Assembly: GCF_026342835.1 (NCBI RefSeq)
Contig: NZ_JAPEMI010000001.1
Location: forward strand, 6,950,501-7,014,500
DNA: 64,000 bases
Direction of reading: 5' to 3'
Source of the DNA: Streptomyces sp. NBC_00154
Lineage (GTDB): Bacteria > Actinomycetota > Actinomycetes > Streptomycetales > Streptomycetaceae
Within the stretch, counting starts at the first letter, position 1. Each line of letters begins with the position of its first letter. Shown here one piece after another: positions 9,759 to 19,411 of this stretch. A model generated the notes under the pieces. That model made no database searches. It had not been told where the DNA came from and saw only the letters and a program-made list of their open reading frames with translations. Position numbers and translations under genes: made by a program.

Positions 9759-11201
9759 TCACACCCCGATGCGGGCGATCAGCACGCATGCGTCGTCCAG
9801 GCGCTCGGTGCCACCGAACTCCTCGACGACCGTCCGGACGCAGTCCTGTGCCGTGCGCGCCTCGGCGAAGCGCGGTGCGAGCGCGAGCAGTGCCTCCGGG
9901 CCCGCACCCCGGTCGCTGCGGCGGGTCAGTCCGTCGGTGTGCAGAACCAGCACATCGCCGGGCAGCAGGGTCACTTCGTCCTGCTCGTACGCCACCGAGG
10001 AGGCCGCGCCGAGCAGCACCCCGTCCGGTGACGGCAGGAGTCGTCCCGCTCCGTTGCGGAACAGCAGCGGTGCGGGGTGGCCGGCCTGTGCCCAGGCGAG
10101 CGTGCCGGTCACGGGGTCGAAACGGCAGCACATCGCACTGCCGAGCGCGGGCTGCACCGAAGCTTCGAGTAATTGGTTGAGGTGGCCCATCAGGGCGCCC
10201 GGTTCGATGCCCGCCACCGCCATCCCGCGCAGCGCACCCAGCAGCATGGCCATGGCCGAGGTGGCCGGGATGCCGTGACCGGTCAGATCGCCGACCGTGA
10301 GCAGTTTCCTGCCGTCCGGCAGTTCCAGCGCGTCGTACCAGTCGCCGCCGATCAGATCACTGGCATGCGAAGGCAGGTAGCGGGCCGCGACATCCAGTGC
10401 GCCGGTTCCCCGCTGCGGGAGCAGCAGCGAGCCGTGCCATGGGGGGAGTACGGCCTCCTGGAGCTCTACCGCCATGCGGCGTTCGGCCTGGGCCATGTGC
10501 TGCTGGCGCCGGAGCGTGTCACCGGTCTGGCGCGCCACGCGCTGACTGCGCCGCAGCTCGCTGACATCCCGCAGGACGGCCCACATGGAGGCGGTGCAGC
10601 CGTCTGCGTCGAGAACGGGCTCGCCCATCATGTGCAGGGTGCGCATCCGGCCGTCGGCCCGCAGGATGCGGAACTCGCCGTCTATCGGCTTTCCGTCGAC
10701 CAGACAGTCCGTCACCAGCGTGGTGAGCAGCGGCTGGTCCTCGAGGAGCAGCACGGACGGAAGCTCGTCGAGCGACAGCGGTCCCGCCTCCGGGAGGCGG
10801 CCGAAGATCTCGAACAGCTCCTCCGACCAGCTGACCTCGTCGGTCAGCAGATTCCACTCGGCGCTGCCCACCCGGCTTAGCAGCGACCCGGCCTGCGGCT
10901 CGGTGGCGGGCTCCTGTTCCGCCCGCTCCGCGTCCTGTGCCGGCTGCTCCGCAGTCCCGGGCGGCGGTCCTTCCTTGAGCTGACCCAGATGCGTGCCGAG
11001 ATCGTCGAGATGATGGACCGCCAGCTCACAGAGCGCGCGCTGCCAGCGCAGCTGCGGATCGTCCTCGTCGACCAGCGCCGCGTCCCGCCGCACGGCATCC
11101 ACATCTCCGCGCAGCCGACGAGTCCGGTTGATCAACACGTCGACGGCATCGCGCTCGGGAGGCTGTGGGGCGGGGCGGTCCGCGGACAGATGGGACGGCA
11201 T
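9759..11201 (-). CDS. PAS-domain PP2C (SpoIIE-type) phosphatase
   Basis: A serine phosphatase of 480 residues of the kind that dephosphorylates anti-sigma-factor antagonists in partner-switching pathways. After a charged, partly helical N-terminus (1-100) there is a PAS-like fold at about 115-230 (SAEWNLLTDEVSWSEELFEI, then EFRILRADGRMRTLHMMGEP). The SpoIIE catalytic domain fills about 265-480, with metal-binding acidic sites in DLIGGDWYDAL, TVGDLTGHG and VLHTDGLTRR. ATG 11201 has a GGAG six bases upstream; an open frame reaches 11693 but lacks recognisable domains. No sigma factor or anti-sigma gene adjoins it, so the partner is unknown. Confidence 0.82.
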   Translation of the reverse strand: MPSHLSADRPAPQPPERDAVDVLINRTRRLRGDVDAVRRDAALVDEDDPQLRWQRALCELAVHHLDDLGTHLGQLKEGPPPGTAEQPAQDAERAEQEPATEPQAGSLLSRVGSAEWNLLTDEVSWSEELFEIFGRLPEAGPLSLDELPSVLLLEDQPLLTTLVTDCLVDGKPIDGEFRILRADGRMRTLHMMGEPVLDADGCTASMWAVLRDVSELRRSQRVARQTGDTLRRQQHMAQAERRMAVELQEAVLPPWHGSLLLPQRGTGALDVAARYLPSHASDLIGGDWYDALELPDGRKLLTVGDLTGHGIPATSAMAMLLGALRGMAVAGIEPGALMGHLNQLLEASVQPALGSAMCCRFDPVTGTLAWAQAGHPAPLLFRNGAGRLLPSPDGVLLGAASSVAYEQDEVTLLPGDVLVLHTDGLTRRSDRGAGPEALLALAPRFAEARTAQDCVRTVVEEFGGTERLDDACVLIARIGV

Positions 11202-11844
11202 CTCGTACTCCGATACAGGCGCGGCACAACCAGGTCTGAAAAGGTGGACCGAAGACGACTGTGGCACAGGCTGCGGGAGCCCGTAAGTAGTTTGGCAACA
11301 CTCGATGCGGTGTTGCTTCTGGCATATGCCACAGGCTGCGCAGAGCGTCGGTCTTTCGAACAGCCTTGCTTCCCACGGCCGTTGATGCAAGTCATCCGGC
11401 GCGTGCGGCCCGCCGCGCGCCTGCGTGCGCCCGTCCTTGCGCGGGTCACCGCACCTGATAGGGGCATATGCGCCGGAGGGGCCTCCATTGCCGGGCTGAC
11501 GCCCCGTCGGACCGTGGCCCGGGTTCGGCGGGCTGTGGGCCGCGTCCGTCACGTGTTCACGGGGGCGCTCGCGGCGGTGGTCACGGTCTCGGGGCCGGTG
11601 CAGGGCCCGACGGTGGGGAGGTCGATGCCCGGATGGAGTGCGCACGGTGGATCTTCTCGGTTCGTCTTGGGGTCGGGCCTCGATACCTGGCATTCAAGGC
11701 TGGATCACCCCTCGATCCCGGTCCCTCCGGGCGAGTGTCCGGGACGGGAATGCGGCCCGCCCCCCTCGCGTTACAGCATCAGAACGAAAACGACACCCAT
11801 TCCCATGAGGGGATGAGGGTCGGTGACAGCGTCCGGAGGTGCCC
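11202..11844. other. Long intergenic region upstream of the phosphatase and rpmG
   Basis: These 643 bases separate the divergent phosphatase and ribosomal protein genes. Apart from the possible Zur site at 11785-11805, I see no gene with convincing coding character. Confidence 0.4.
11785..11805 (+). promoter_or_regulatory. Candidate Zur box
   Basis: GAAAACGACACCCATTCCC starts at 11786 and is an imperfect inverted repeat. It resembles half of the AT-rich Zur palindrome of Streptomyces (TGAAAAnnATTTTCA type). It lies about 40-60 bases before rpmG, whose zinc-free product type is normally Zur-controlled. The match is weak on its own and rests on context. Confidence 0.35.
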
Positions 11845-12009
11845 ATGGCACGCAGTGAAGCCCGCCCCGTCGTCACTCTGAGGTCGACCGCCGGTACGGG
11901 ACAGACCTATGTGACACGCAAGAGCCGTCGCAACAACCCCGACCGGCTGGTCCTGCGCAAGTTCGACCCGGCCGCCGGGCAGCATGTCCTCTTCCGCGAG
12001 GAACGCTGA
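11845..12009 (+). CDS. rpmG: 50S ribosomal protein L33, cysteine-free form
   Basis: This 54-residue protein (MARSEARPVVTLRSTAGTGQ...) is L33. The CXXC pairs of the zinc-binding form are absent, so it is the C-minus paralogue that replaces the zinc form when zinc is scarce. A GGAGG site sits 5 bases before the ATG. The gene is followed 62 bases later by C-minus L31, and the two probably form one operon. Confidence 0.92.
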   Translation: MARSEARPVVTLRSTAGTGQTYVTRKSRRNNPDRLVLRKFDPAAGQHVLFREER

Positions 12010-12071
12010 CCTGTCGGACACGGTCGGCAACGGCAGTCCGCCCCACTCGTGATGCCAAGGAAGGAACGCAT

Positions 12072-12332
12072 ATGAAGCCCCGCATCCACCCCGTCTCCCG
12101 CCCGGTCGTCTTCCGCGACCGCGCCGCGGGGGTCGCTTTCCTGACCCGGTCGACCGCTGACGCCGATCAGCGCGTGGAGTGGGAGGACGGCGAGAGCTAC
12201 CCGGTCATCGATGTGGAGACCTCGTCGGCGAGCCACCCGTTCTACACCGGGACCAACCGGGTGGTGGACGCCGCGGGCCGGATCGAGCAGTTCCGGCGCC
12301 GCTACGGAACGACGGTGCCCTCCGGGCAGTGA
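12072..12332 (+). CDS. rpmE2: 50S ribosomal protein L31 type B, cysteine-free
   Basis: This 86-residue L31 type B protein (MKPRIHPVSRPVVFRD..., SHPFYTGTNRVVDAAGRIEQF) lacks the zinc-binding cysteines. AAGGAA before the ATG is the ribosome-binding site. In actinobacteria the C-minus L31/L33 set is repressed by Zur and spares zinc by replacing the zinc-bound forms. Its place next to rpmG supports that role. Confidence 0.93.
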   Translation: MKPRIHPVSRPVVFRDRAAGVAFLTRSTADADQRVEWEDGESYPVIDVETSSASHPFYTGTNRVVDAAGRIEQFRRRYGTTVPSGQ

Positions 12333-12441
12333 AGCCCCGTGCGACGCGTCACAGTGGGCGATGTCGATTCCGGGGAACAGGGCGCGATGGTTTATCGTTC
12401 ACCTATATGTGGATGACGCGCTGAGCGCCCACGCCCAAGCT

Positions 12442-12474
12442 GCCCCGGCTGGATTCCCCCGATCCGGCCGGGGC
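12442..12474. terminator. Terminator hairpin
   Basis: GCCCCGGC at 12442-12449 pairs with GCCGGGGC at 12467-12474, with TTC following. It lies between the rpmE2 end and the convergent DUF1275 gene. Confidence 0.55.
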
Positions 12475-12495
12475 TTCTCGCTGTCCGCCCGTTCC

Positions 12496-13173
12496 TCACC
12501 CCCGGGACGGTCGCCCCGGCACCGTCTCGACGAGCAGGGCACCCGCCGCCAGCGCTGCGGCGACCCAGGCGGCGGCTCCCGGCCAGAGCCGGACCGTCAA
12601 CGCGGTCGCCGTCGCACCCGCCACGACAGCGATCAGCCGGCCCATCACCCAGCCGTCCTCGCCACGCAGGGACCGCAGGGCCACCCGCCCGACAAGTGAC
12701 GTCAGCGTGCCGGTGAAGTAGTTGGTCGGCGTTGCGCGGATCCGGCCCTGAATCCCCATCGCCAGGGAGATCACCGCCAACAGCCCGAGCCGGTCCCCGT
12801 CGGATGTGATCAGGCCCAGCCCCCATAGCACGGCGCCCGCCGTGAGCAGCACAACCTCGATCAGCAGCATCACCGGCAGCCGCCACCGCAGCCCCTCACC
12901 CATCCATGCGCCGCACGCGACCCCGCATCCGTACGCAACGAGCGCGGTGACGACGCGCAGTGCGACCCCGTGCTCCCCGACACCGGCGGCGGAGCCGCCC
13001 AGCAGCACGAGATTGCCGGTCATCACCCCGGCGAAGACCTGGCCGACACAGAGGAAGACGAACGCATCCGCCGCCCCGGACGCGGCGGACAGAAGTATCA
13101 GCGCCCACTCGCCCCATGGGTCGCGCGCGGAATCCGCGCTGAACCGGCCGGTGGGCACCATGGGAGTGGACAC
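12496..13173 (-). CDS. DUF1275 (YoaK-family) membrane protein
   Basis: A protein of 225 residues with about six hydrophobic helices. The N-terminal block ASGAADAFVFLCVGQVFAGV followed by MTGNLVLLG is the family signature, and GIQGRIRATPTNYFTGTLTS is its second conserved block. DUF1275 proteins are inner-membrane proteins without an assigned substrate. GTG 13173 is used here; ATG 13161 is an alternative. It is a single gene between convergent rpmE2 and the PI-PLC gene. Confidence 0.85.
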   Translation of the reverse strand: MSTPMVPTGRFSADSARDPWGEWALILLSAASGAADAFVFLCVGQVFAGVMTGNLVLLGGSAAGVGEHGVALRVVTALVAYGCGVACGAWMGEGLRWRLPVMLLIEVVLLTAGAVLWGLGLITSDGDRLGLLAVISLAMGIQGRIRATPTNYFTGTLTSLVGRVALRSLRGEDGWVMGRLIAVVAGATATALTVRLWPGAAAWVAAALAAGALLVETVPGRPSRG

Positions 13174-13374
13174 GCAGCCACCCTAGGGTTCCACTCAGTC
13201 AACAGGCACATACGCTTCGCGCGGCCCCACAACTTCCGCGGCGTCGGTGGATACACCCGCCGCCGAAGGCGCGCCGTCCGACGGGGCGGCAGTACCGCTC
13301 CGCCTCGCTCGGCAACGTCCGGGGCGAGGACGGGTGGACGAGGACGGCATCGTCGCCGACCCCGCCGCCCTCCG

Positions 13375-14439
13375 TCAGCCCGCCGCGCGCGGCACGACCG
13401 TCGAAAGCACCTGAGTCAGCGCATGCCAGTCGGCGGTGATGATGCTTGCGTGCCGTCCCGCCAACAGAGCGAGCCGGTCGAGGGCCTGCGCCTGTGTCGG
13501 GCTGGTGCCGTCGATGGCGGGTGTCACATTGTGGGCGTCCGTCATCACGACGAGATACCGGTTCCGGGCGTACCACCCCGTGTCGATGGACCCACCGGCA
13601 TACGTGGAGGCGTCCCCGTCGAAGACCACGAACCAGGGCCGGATGCCCGCGTCCGTGTACCGCCCTCTCGGGTCACCGGCCTCGGCCCGGTGCACGGCGG
13701 GGAAGGCGGCCGCGTCCCCCAGCCGCCCGGCCGCCGCGAGGTCGCGGAGGTGGGTGGCGTATTCCCGGTCGGTCCACAGCGTGTCTGCGGGGTTGCCCTC
13801 TTCGACGGTCCCCGGGATCAGCTCCACGACGAAGCGCCCGGCAAGCGCGGACCGGGCGGGCCAGCCGCCGGCCCGTACCGCCTCGTCGAGCGTGGCATGG
13901 CCACCGGCCAGATCGGCGGGCCGGAACAGCGCGCTGCCGAGCTTGTCGGACAGCAGTGTGTCCAGCTGGGCGGGGCCCCGGCCGTTGTTGGCCTGGAAAC
14001 CGTCCTTGAGTTCGAGCTTCAGCACCACCGGCCGGTGCCCGGGGTGCGCGTCGTGCCAGGCCCTGATGTCCGCGAGACAGCCTGCCAGATTCTGATTGCG
14101 CGCCTTGGTGCGCAGCTGGCTCGCATTCGCGGCATTCTCGCAGTTGTTGTCGTTGCCGATCGGATTGCTGTGCGAGACCCGCCAGGAACTGCCGAAGACA
14201 TTGGTCCACACATCGAGCTCGAGAAGCGCCGCACCGGAGTCGAGTGCGTCGGCGAAGTAGGGATAGGTGTCCTTCTCGTACGCGTTGTGCACACCGACAC
14301 CGGTGGTCGCCGAGTAGGCGGACTCACCCGTGTCGGCCGAACGCGCGGATCCGACGGTCAGTCCGACAGCGAGCAGACCGGCCGCCGCGGTCGTCAGCCC
14401 TCGACGCCATCCGTGTCCCATGTGCCGTCCGTCTCCCAT
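13375..14439 (-). CDS. Secreted Ca2+-dependent phosphoinositide phospholipase C
   Basis: A protein of 354 residues with a TIM-barrel phosphodiesterase fold that cleaves phosphatidylinositol head groups. After a signal peptide (WRRGLTTAAAGLLAVGLTVG) the first catalytic histidine is in GVHNAYEKDTY and the second in WRVSHSNPIGND; LLELDVWTNVFG holds metal-binding acids. Further conserved blocks are RPVVLKLELKDGF and RPWFVVFDGDAS. ATG 14439 has GAGGGTGAGG upstream; other in-frame starts exist at 14454 and 14745. It probably frees phosphate or inositol from lipids outside the cell. Confidence 0.82.
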   Translation of the reverse strand: MGDGRHMGHGWRRGLTTAAAGLLAVGLTVGSARSADTGESAYSATTGVGVHNAYEKDTYPYFADALDSGAALLELDVWTNVFGSSWRVSHSNPIGNDNNCENAANASQLRTKARNQNLAGCLADIRAWHDAHPGHRPVVLKLELKDGFQANNGRGPAQLDTLLSDKLGSALFRPADLAGGHATLDEAVRAGGWPARSALAGRFVVELIPGTVEEGNPADTLWTDREYATHLRDLAAAGRLGDAAAFPAVHRAEAGDPRGRYTDAGIRPWFVVFDGDASTYAGGSIDTGWYARNRYLVVMTDAHNVTPAIDGTSPTQAQALDRLALLAGRHASIITADWHALTQVLSTVVPRAAG

Positions 14440-14905
14440 GGCCCTCACCCTCATCGTTGATGCGAACGCGTCAAACGACAGGCACGATAGGAGAGTTGGG
14501 TGACGGGCAGGGGTACGGAATCCGGCCGTTCGGGTCCGACAGCGACGACGGGTCGTCATGCCCGGCCGAACGGCCCGGGTGCTGGGCGTGGTGGACCACG
14601 ACGGGACCTGCACCGCCCCTCGGTCATGACCGGTCCGTGGACTGCATACGGGTCGGGATGCGGCGCACATCTCTGACCGGCTTGGCGCACGCTCCGTCGA
14701 TTTCAGCGGCCGGGACGAACGCACCGCGAACTGATGGGTCAACACGACCTCGTGCGCACCGGGCCGGACGCCACCGTCACCCGGTCGGATGCACCGGCCC
14801 CGATCGGCCCGTGACCGATTGCGGGCAGGTTCCCGAGGGCCCAGCGTGGAGTGATGCCGTGTGTGCCGATGGCGTACGCGTCGTCACCCGCCGAGGAGGA
14901 GTGAC
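14440..14905. other. Intergenic region
   Basis: A 466-base divergent spacer between the phospholipase and the DUF4389 gene. The only clear signal is GAGGAGGA just before 14906. No gene-like frame was accepted. Confidence 0.45.
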
Positions 14906-15679
14906 ATGGCTGACGCCCAGTGGACGGGCCCCAGGGGAGCGGATCTTGGCGAGTGGCTGCCCGTTCTGGACCTCGTCGAGCCGCCGAGACAACGGCGACT
15001 CACCGTCCTGGTGCGACTCCTCCTGCTGATCCCGCACTTCATCGTGTTGTTCTTCCTCCACATCGCGGCCTTCTTCACCGTCATCGTGGGCTGGTTCGCC
15101 GCCCTGGTACTGGGGCGGCTGCCCGAACCGGTCTTCCGCTTCCTCGCCGGATATCTCGGTTACCGGATGCGGGTCAGCGCGAGCGCGATGCTGCTGATCG
15201 ACCGCTATCCGCCGTTCACGCTGACCCCGCCACCGGACTACCCGGTCCAGATCGAGGTACGGCCGACCGAGCTCAACCGGCTGGCCGTCTTCTTCCGGCT
15301 GTTCCTGATGATTCCGGCGGCCGTTGTGCAGGGCCTCGCCTCGTCGGGCTGGTGGGCACTGTCCTTCATCTGGTGGCTGATCACGCTCGTCCTGGGGCGC
15401 ATGCCCCGTCCCCTCTTCGAGGCCTCGGCCGCCACACTCCGCTACAGCATGCGTTTCTCCGCCTACTTCATGATGCTCACGCCGGCCTACCCCAAGGGGT
15501 TCTTCGGCGACGACGCCCTCTCCGTACCGGAGCAGCAGACGCGTTCTGCCACCCGACCGCTGGTCATGAGCGGTGCAGGGAAGGCCCTGCTGACCCTGTT
15601 TCTGATCATCGGAGTGGCCGCCGACATCACCACCTCCGCGACGACCACATGGACATCGGACACCACCGACAACTGGTGA
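14906..15679 (+). CDS. DUF4389 membrane protein
   Basis: A protein of 257 residues with two tandem halves, each carrying a paired hydrophobic segment: LLLIPHFIVLFFLHIAAFF plus FFTVIVGWFAALVLGRLPEP, and FLMIPAAVVQG plus FIWWLITLVLGRMPRP. Each half ends in a conserved Y-R-M-R/S motif (YRMRVSASAMLL, YSMRFSAYFMML). That duplicated pattern is typical of DUF4389. A further helix near residue 235 closes the protein. The start follows GAGGAGGA at 14893-14900. The function of the family is unknown. Confidence 0.82.
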   Translation: MADAQWTGPRGADLGEWLPVLDLVEPPRQRRLTVLVRLLLLIPHFIVLFFLHIAAFFTVIVGWFAALVLGRLPEPVFRFLAGYLGYRMRVSASAMLLIDRYPPFTLTPPPDYPVQIEVRPTELNRLAVFFRLFLMIPAAVVQGLASSGWWALSFIWWLITLVLGRMPRPLFEASAATLRYSMRFSAYFMMLTPAYPKGFFGDDALSVPEQQTRSATRPLVMSGAGKALLTLFLIIGVAADITTSATTTWTSDTTDNW

Positions 15680-15722
15680 AAGGCCCTGGCACAACTCTCC
15701 GGCCAACAGGCATGATCATGCG

Positions 15723-16238
15723 ATGACTTGGACCGCACCTGAAGCTCAGCGCACTCCCGGCTCCCTGGTCGCCGGCGAGCGGGAGATGCTCACGGGATAT
15801 CTCGGCTGGTTCCGCAGCACGCTGCTGCAGAAGTGCGCAGGCCTGACCGGCGAACAGCTCGTCGAAAGGACCGTTCCGCCGTCCGACCTCACCCTTCTCG
15901 GGCTGCTCCGCCATATGGCGAAGGTCGAACGCACCTGGTTCCGGGAGCGATTCGCCGGGCAGTCGCTGGGCCCGATGTACGATCCGGCCCAGGGTAAGGA
16001 CGCGGACTTCGAGGACCTGGACCCGGCCCGTGCGGCCGACGACTATGCGCGCCTGGTCGAGGAGTGCCGTCTCGCGGACGCCGTCATCGCCGATGCGTCG
16101 CTCGACGACACCTTCACACATGACGGCGAGGTCTTCTCACTGCGCCTGGTGCATGTCCACATGATCGGGGAGTACGCGCGTCACATCGGCCATGCCGACC
16201 TGGTGCGCGAACGCCTCGACGGAGTGACGGGGGACTGA
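15723..16238 (+). CDS. DinB-family (DUF664) protein
   Basis: A 171-residue four-helix DinB-like protein. LRHMAKVERTWFRERF and HVHMIGEYARHIGHADLVRE carry the histidines that bind a divalent metal in this superfamily, which includes mycothiol- and bacillithiol-dependent enzymes. The substrate is unknown. It starts 44 bases after the DUF4389 gene on the same strand and could be co-transcribed. Confidence 0.85.
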   Translation: MTWTAPEAQRTPGSLVAGEREMLTGYLGWFRSTLLQKCAGLTGEQLVERTVPPSDLTLLGLLRHMAKVERTWFRERFAGQSLGPMYDPAQGKDADFEDLDPARAADDYARLVEECRLADAVIADASLDDTFTHDGEVFSLRLVHVHMIGEYARHIGHADLVRERLDGVTGD

Positions 16239-16298
16239 ACCGCAGCCCCCGTCGCTGCTCCCGGTCACCGCACACGCCTGGGCCGCGACCGACGGCAC

Positions 16299-16787
16299 CT
16301 ATCGCTCGCCGTTTCTCTCCAGCAGCCGCTCCACACGGTCGAACCTCTCGTGAAGCGCCCGAAGCTCGGCGTCGAACACCTCCTCACCGTGCCGGGCGTA
16401 GCGGCGAACGGCCCTGCCCACATGCTGGGCATCCCGCTCCGCCCGGCCGACGAACCATGTGGCGATGGACGCGGTGACCATGCCGAAGGTGGTGATACCG
16501 GCCAGCATCATCACCGAGGCGATCACCCGCCCCCAGGCGGTCACCGGGTACAGATCCCCGTACCCGACCGTCGTCGCGGTCTCGATGGACCACCAGACGG
16601 CTTTGGGGAACGAGGTGATGTTCGCCCCGGGCGCGCCCTCCTCGGCGGGAACGACCAATGCCGCCCCGGCCAGCAGGACCGCGGCCGTGGCCGACGACAC
16701 CGACAGGGCGGCCCGGGCATGAAAGGTGCGCCACCACCGGTTGCTCAACAGACGACCGAGCAGAAGCGCGAAGAACGATTGCTGCAC
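16299..16787 (-). CDS. Two-TM potassium channel
   Basis: A 162-residue channel subunit. It has one membrane helix (SVSSATAAVLLAGAALVV), a pore helix and selectivity filter (WWSIETATTVGYGDLYP), and a second helix (VIASVMMLAGITTFGMVTAS). A charged, coiled C-terminal tail (HGEEVFDAELRALHERFDRV) could assemble the tetramer. TVGYGD is the K+ filter signature. GTG 16787 is chosen because coding character fades upstream, although the frame stays open to 17204. No regulatory nucleotide-binding domain is attached. Confidence 0.85.
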   Translation of the reverse strand: MQQSFFALLLGRLLSNRWWRTFHARAALSVSSATAAVLLAGAALVVPAEEGAPGANITSFPKAVWWSIETATTVGYGDLYPVTAWGRVIASVMMLAGITTFGMVTASIATWFVGRAERDAQHVGRAVRRYARHGEEVFDAELRALHERFDRVERLLERNGER

Positions 16788-17276
16788 GGGCAGAAACCCC
16801 CGGGCTCCAGGCAGAGAGAAGAGTGAGGGCGACGCTACCGTCGTACGGGTCTGGTGAGCGGCCTGACACACGCCGGTCCGGTCCGGGAAATCGCGTCCCT
16901 GCTCCTCGGTACGGAACCGGCGTGACCAGGCCCGTTCCCAGCCTTTCCCGCCTGCTGCAGCACAGGGCGCCGCCACCCGCTGCCGACAGTGCTGCCGCTG
17001 TTCCCGGTGGCTTCCGGGACGGCCCCGCCACAGGTTCTGACCGGACAGGTGCGAGGCCGTCATCTGCAGGCCCTTGTGCCACCGGTGGTCGTTCGGTCTC
17101 CGTGGGCGTGCGTGATGCGCAGTGGGCTGCTCATGTCCTGGGTCTCTGACGGCAGGGAGAAAGCGCTTACCGAAGACGTGTGCCGACCCGCGAAGAACCG
17201 TCAACGCGCTCCGGCGGGCCCGTCTCGACCGTGGTGAGCGAGAGGTGGCAGGAGCGTTCGGATCTCGCCGGCCGCA
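16788..17276. other. Intergenic region
   Basis: 489 bases between two genes on the minus strand. No conserved gene was recognised. The channel frame remains open through part of it without recognisable domain content. Confidence 0.4.
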
Positions 17277-19118
17277 TCAGTCGAGCAGCAGCTCGGGCTC
17301 GTAGAGATCGAGCCAGAGAGCCAGATCCAGGGTGCGCTCCAGCCCGCGCCGCGACGCCTGGGTGATCTGCGGGAGTTCACGGTGCGCGGCCCGCTTCAGC
17401 CGGTCCCGGTCCACGAGTTCGAATACCCGGTGGGAGGGGCGGGCCAGCAGATCCTTGGCCTGCTCCTGCAGGGCGATCGCGTACTTCGGATCCTGCGTGG
17501 ACGGATACGGGCTCTTCACCCGGTCGTACACCGACTGGGGGAGCACATCGCGGGTGGCCTCCCGCAGCAGGCTCTTCTCCCGGCCGTCGAACGACTTCAG
17601 TGACCACGGCGTGTTGTACACGTACTCGACGAGCCGGTGGTCGCAGTAAGGCACTCGAACCTCCAGGCCGACGGCCATGCTCGTCCGGTCCTTACGGTCC
17701 AGGAGCACCCGCACGAAGCGGGTCAGGTGCAGATGACAGATCCGCCGCATCCGGTACTCGAAGTCGGACTCGCCGTCCAGGCGGCGGATCCCGGCTGTGG
17801 CGACCGCGTAACTGTGGCGGATGTACCCGGGCAGGTCGAGCGCGTCCGTCAGGTCGGGGCGCAGGACATCGGCGTCGTCCCCGAAGTGCTCCCCGAACTT
17901 CACCAGCCACGGGAAGGTGTCGGCGGCGCGGGCCTCTTCGTCGAAGAACTGGAGGTAGCCGCCGAACACCTCGTCGGCGGACTCGCCGGACAGGGCCACC
18001 GTGGAGTGCTCGCGAATCGCCTTGAACAGCAGGTACAACGACGCGTCCATGTCGCCGAAGCCCATCGGCAGGTCACGGGCCCGGATCACCCGCGCCCGCA
18101 CGTCGGGATCGGCGAGCGCCTGGGAGTCGAGCACGATGTCGAGGTGCTCGGTGCCGGCCGCCCTGGCCACGTCGTGCACGTACGGCGTGTCGGGCGTGGC
18201 GCGCAGCTCGTCCGCGACGAAGTTGTCGGCCTGCCCCACGAAGTCCACGGCGAAACTGCGCACCGTCTCGCCGCGTTCCGCGAGATGCCGGGCGGCGATG
18301 GCGGTCATGGCGGACGAATCCAGACCGCCCGACAGGAGTGTGCAGCGCGGCACGTCGGAGACCAGCTGGCGGCGCACGATGTCGTCGAGCAGCTCGCGCA
18401 CAGTGGCGATCGAGGTGGCCTGGTCGGCGGTGTGCGGCCGCGTCTCCAGGGTCCAGTAAGTGCGCCGGTGCAGCCCGTCGCGGTCGACGGTGACGACTGT
18501 CCCGGGCTCGACCTCGTGCATCCCGTCCCACACGGCGTGCCCCGGGGTCTTCACGAAGGCGAACAGCTCACGCAGGCCGTCCAAAGTGACCGCGCGCCGG
18601 GCGAGAGGGTTGGCGAGGATCGCCTTCGGCTCGGAGCCGAACAGCACGCCGTCTGCCGTGGGGGCGTAGTAGAAGGGCTTGATGCCCATGCGATCGCGGA
18701 TCATCACCAGTTTCTGCGTGCGGGCGTCCCACACGGCGAAGGCGTACATGCCGTTGAGCCGCTCGGCCACCGCGTCCCCCCACTCCAGGTAGCCGTGGAG
18801 CACGACCTCGGTGTCGGAGTCGGTGGTGAACCGGTGTCCGAGACCGGCCAGTTCGATCCTGAGCTCGGGGTAGTTGTACGCCTCGCCGGAGTACACCATC
18901 GCCACGTCGCCCTGCGGGGTCCGGGCCGTCATCGGCTGACGGCCGCCCGGCAGGTCGATGATGGCGAGCCTGCGGTGCCCCAGGCCGGCCGGGCCGTCGA
19001 AGTACGTGCCGCTGTCGTCGGGGCCCCGGCACGCCATCGTCGCGGTCATCGCGTCGAGTACGGCGGAGTCGGACCGCAGATCGCGGTCGAAGGAGATCCA
19101 GCCGGTGATGCCGCACAT
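17277..19118 (-). CDS. asnB: Asparagine synthetase (glutamine-hydrolysing)
   Basis: A 613-residue class II amidotransferase that makes asparagine from aspartate, glutamine and ATP. Cys2 is the N-terminal nucleophile after Met removal, and RGPDDSG and YNYPELR are glutaminase-domain blocks. The synthetase domain holds the ATP pyrophosphatase loop SGGLDSS at residues 263-269. GGAGG lies before the ATG. AsnB paralogues also amidate antibiotics or other acids, but no biosynthetic cluster surrounds this one, so a general or stress role is more likely. It is monocistronic. Confidence 0.93.
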   Translation of the reverse strand: MCGITGWISFDRDLRSDSAVLDAMTATMACRGPDDSGTYFDGPAGLGHRRLAIIDLPGGRQPMTARTPQGDVAMVYSGEAYNYPELRIELAGLGHRFTTDSDTEVVLHGYLEWGDAVAERLNGMYAFAVWDARTQKLVMIRDRMGIKPFYYAPTADGVLFGSEPKAILANPLARRAVTLDGLRELFAFVKTPGHAVWDGMHEVEPGTVVTVDRDGLHRRTYWTLETRPHTADQATSIATVRELLDDIVRRQLVSDVPRCTLLSGGLDSSAMTAIAARHLAERGETVRSFAVDFVGQADNFVADELRATPDTPYVHDVARAAGTEHLDIVLDSQALADPDVRARVIRARDLPMGFGDMDASLYLLFKAIREHSTVALSGESADEVFGGYLQFFDEEARAADTFPWLVKFGEHFGDDADVLRPDLTDALDLPGYIRHSYAVATAGIRRLDGESDFEYRMRRICHLHLTRFVRVLLDRKDRTSMAVGLEVRVPYCDHRLVEYVYNTPWSLKSFDGREKSLLREATRDVLPQSVYDRVKSPYPSTQDPKYAIALQEQAKDLLARPSHRVFELVDRDRLKRAAHRELPQITQASRRGLERTLDLALWLDLYEPELLLD

Positions 19119-19411
19119 AGATGCCTCCTGGCTATGGCTCGATCTCGCGAGGCATCACCGCGGATCTTCGCGTGCGCATCTCTCGCGACAACCGAACAAC
19201 ATGTATCTCGCACTTATATGACGAGCGTGCGCCTGCCCGTTGCAATCGTCAACGCGACGACACCCTGACGGCCCCGGGAGCCCCGCCGTTCGGGTCTGCT
19301 TGGGCGTACGACGAGCGGATCAATCGGATCCGTATATCTGCGCTGCGCAGGGATTGCGTACGACCGGGTCGAGGCCCGCACGCGAGTGTTCGGCCACCGG
19401 CGAAGCCTTGA

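Noticed and set aside
17637..19268. 543-codon frame opposite asnB
   Set aside because: asnB is unmistakable on the other strand and this frame has no recognisable domain.
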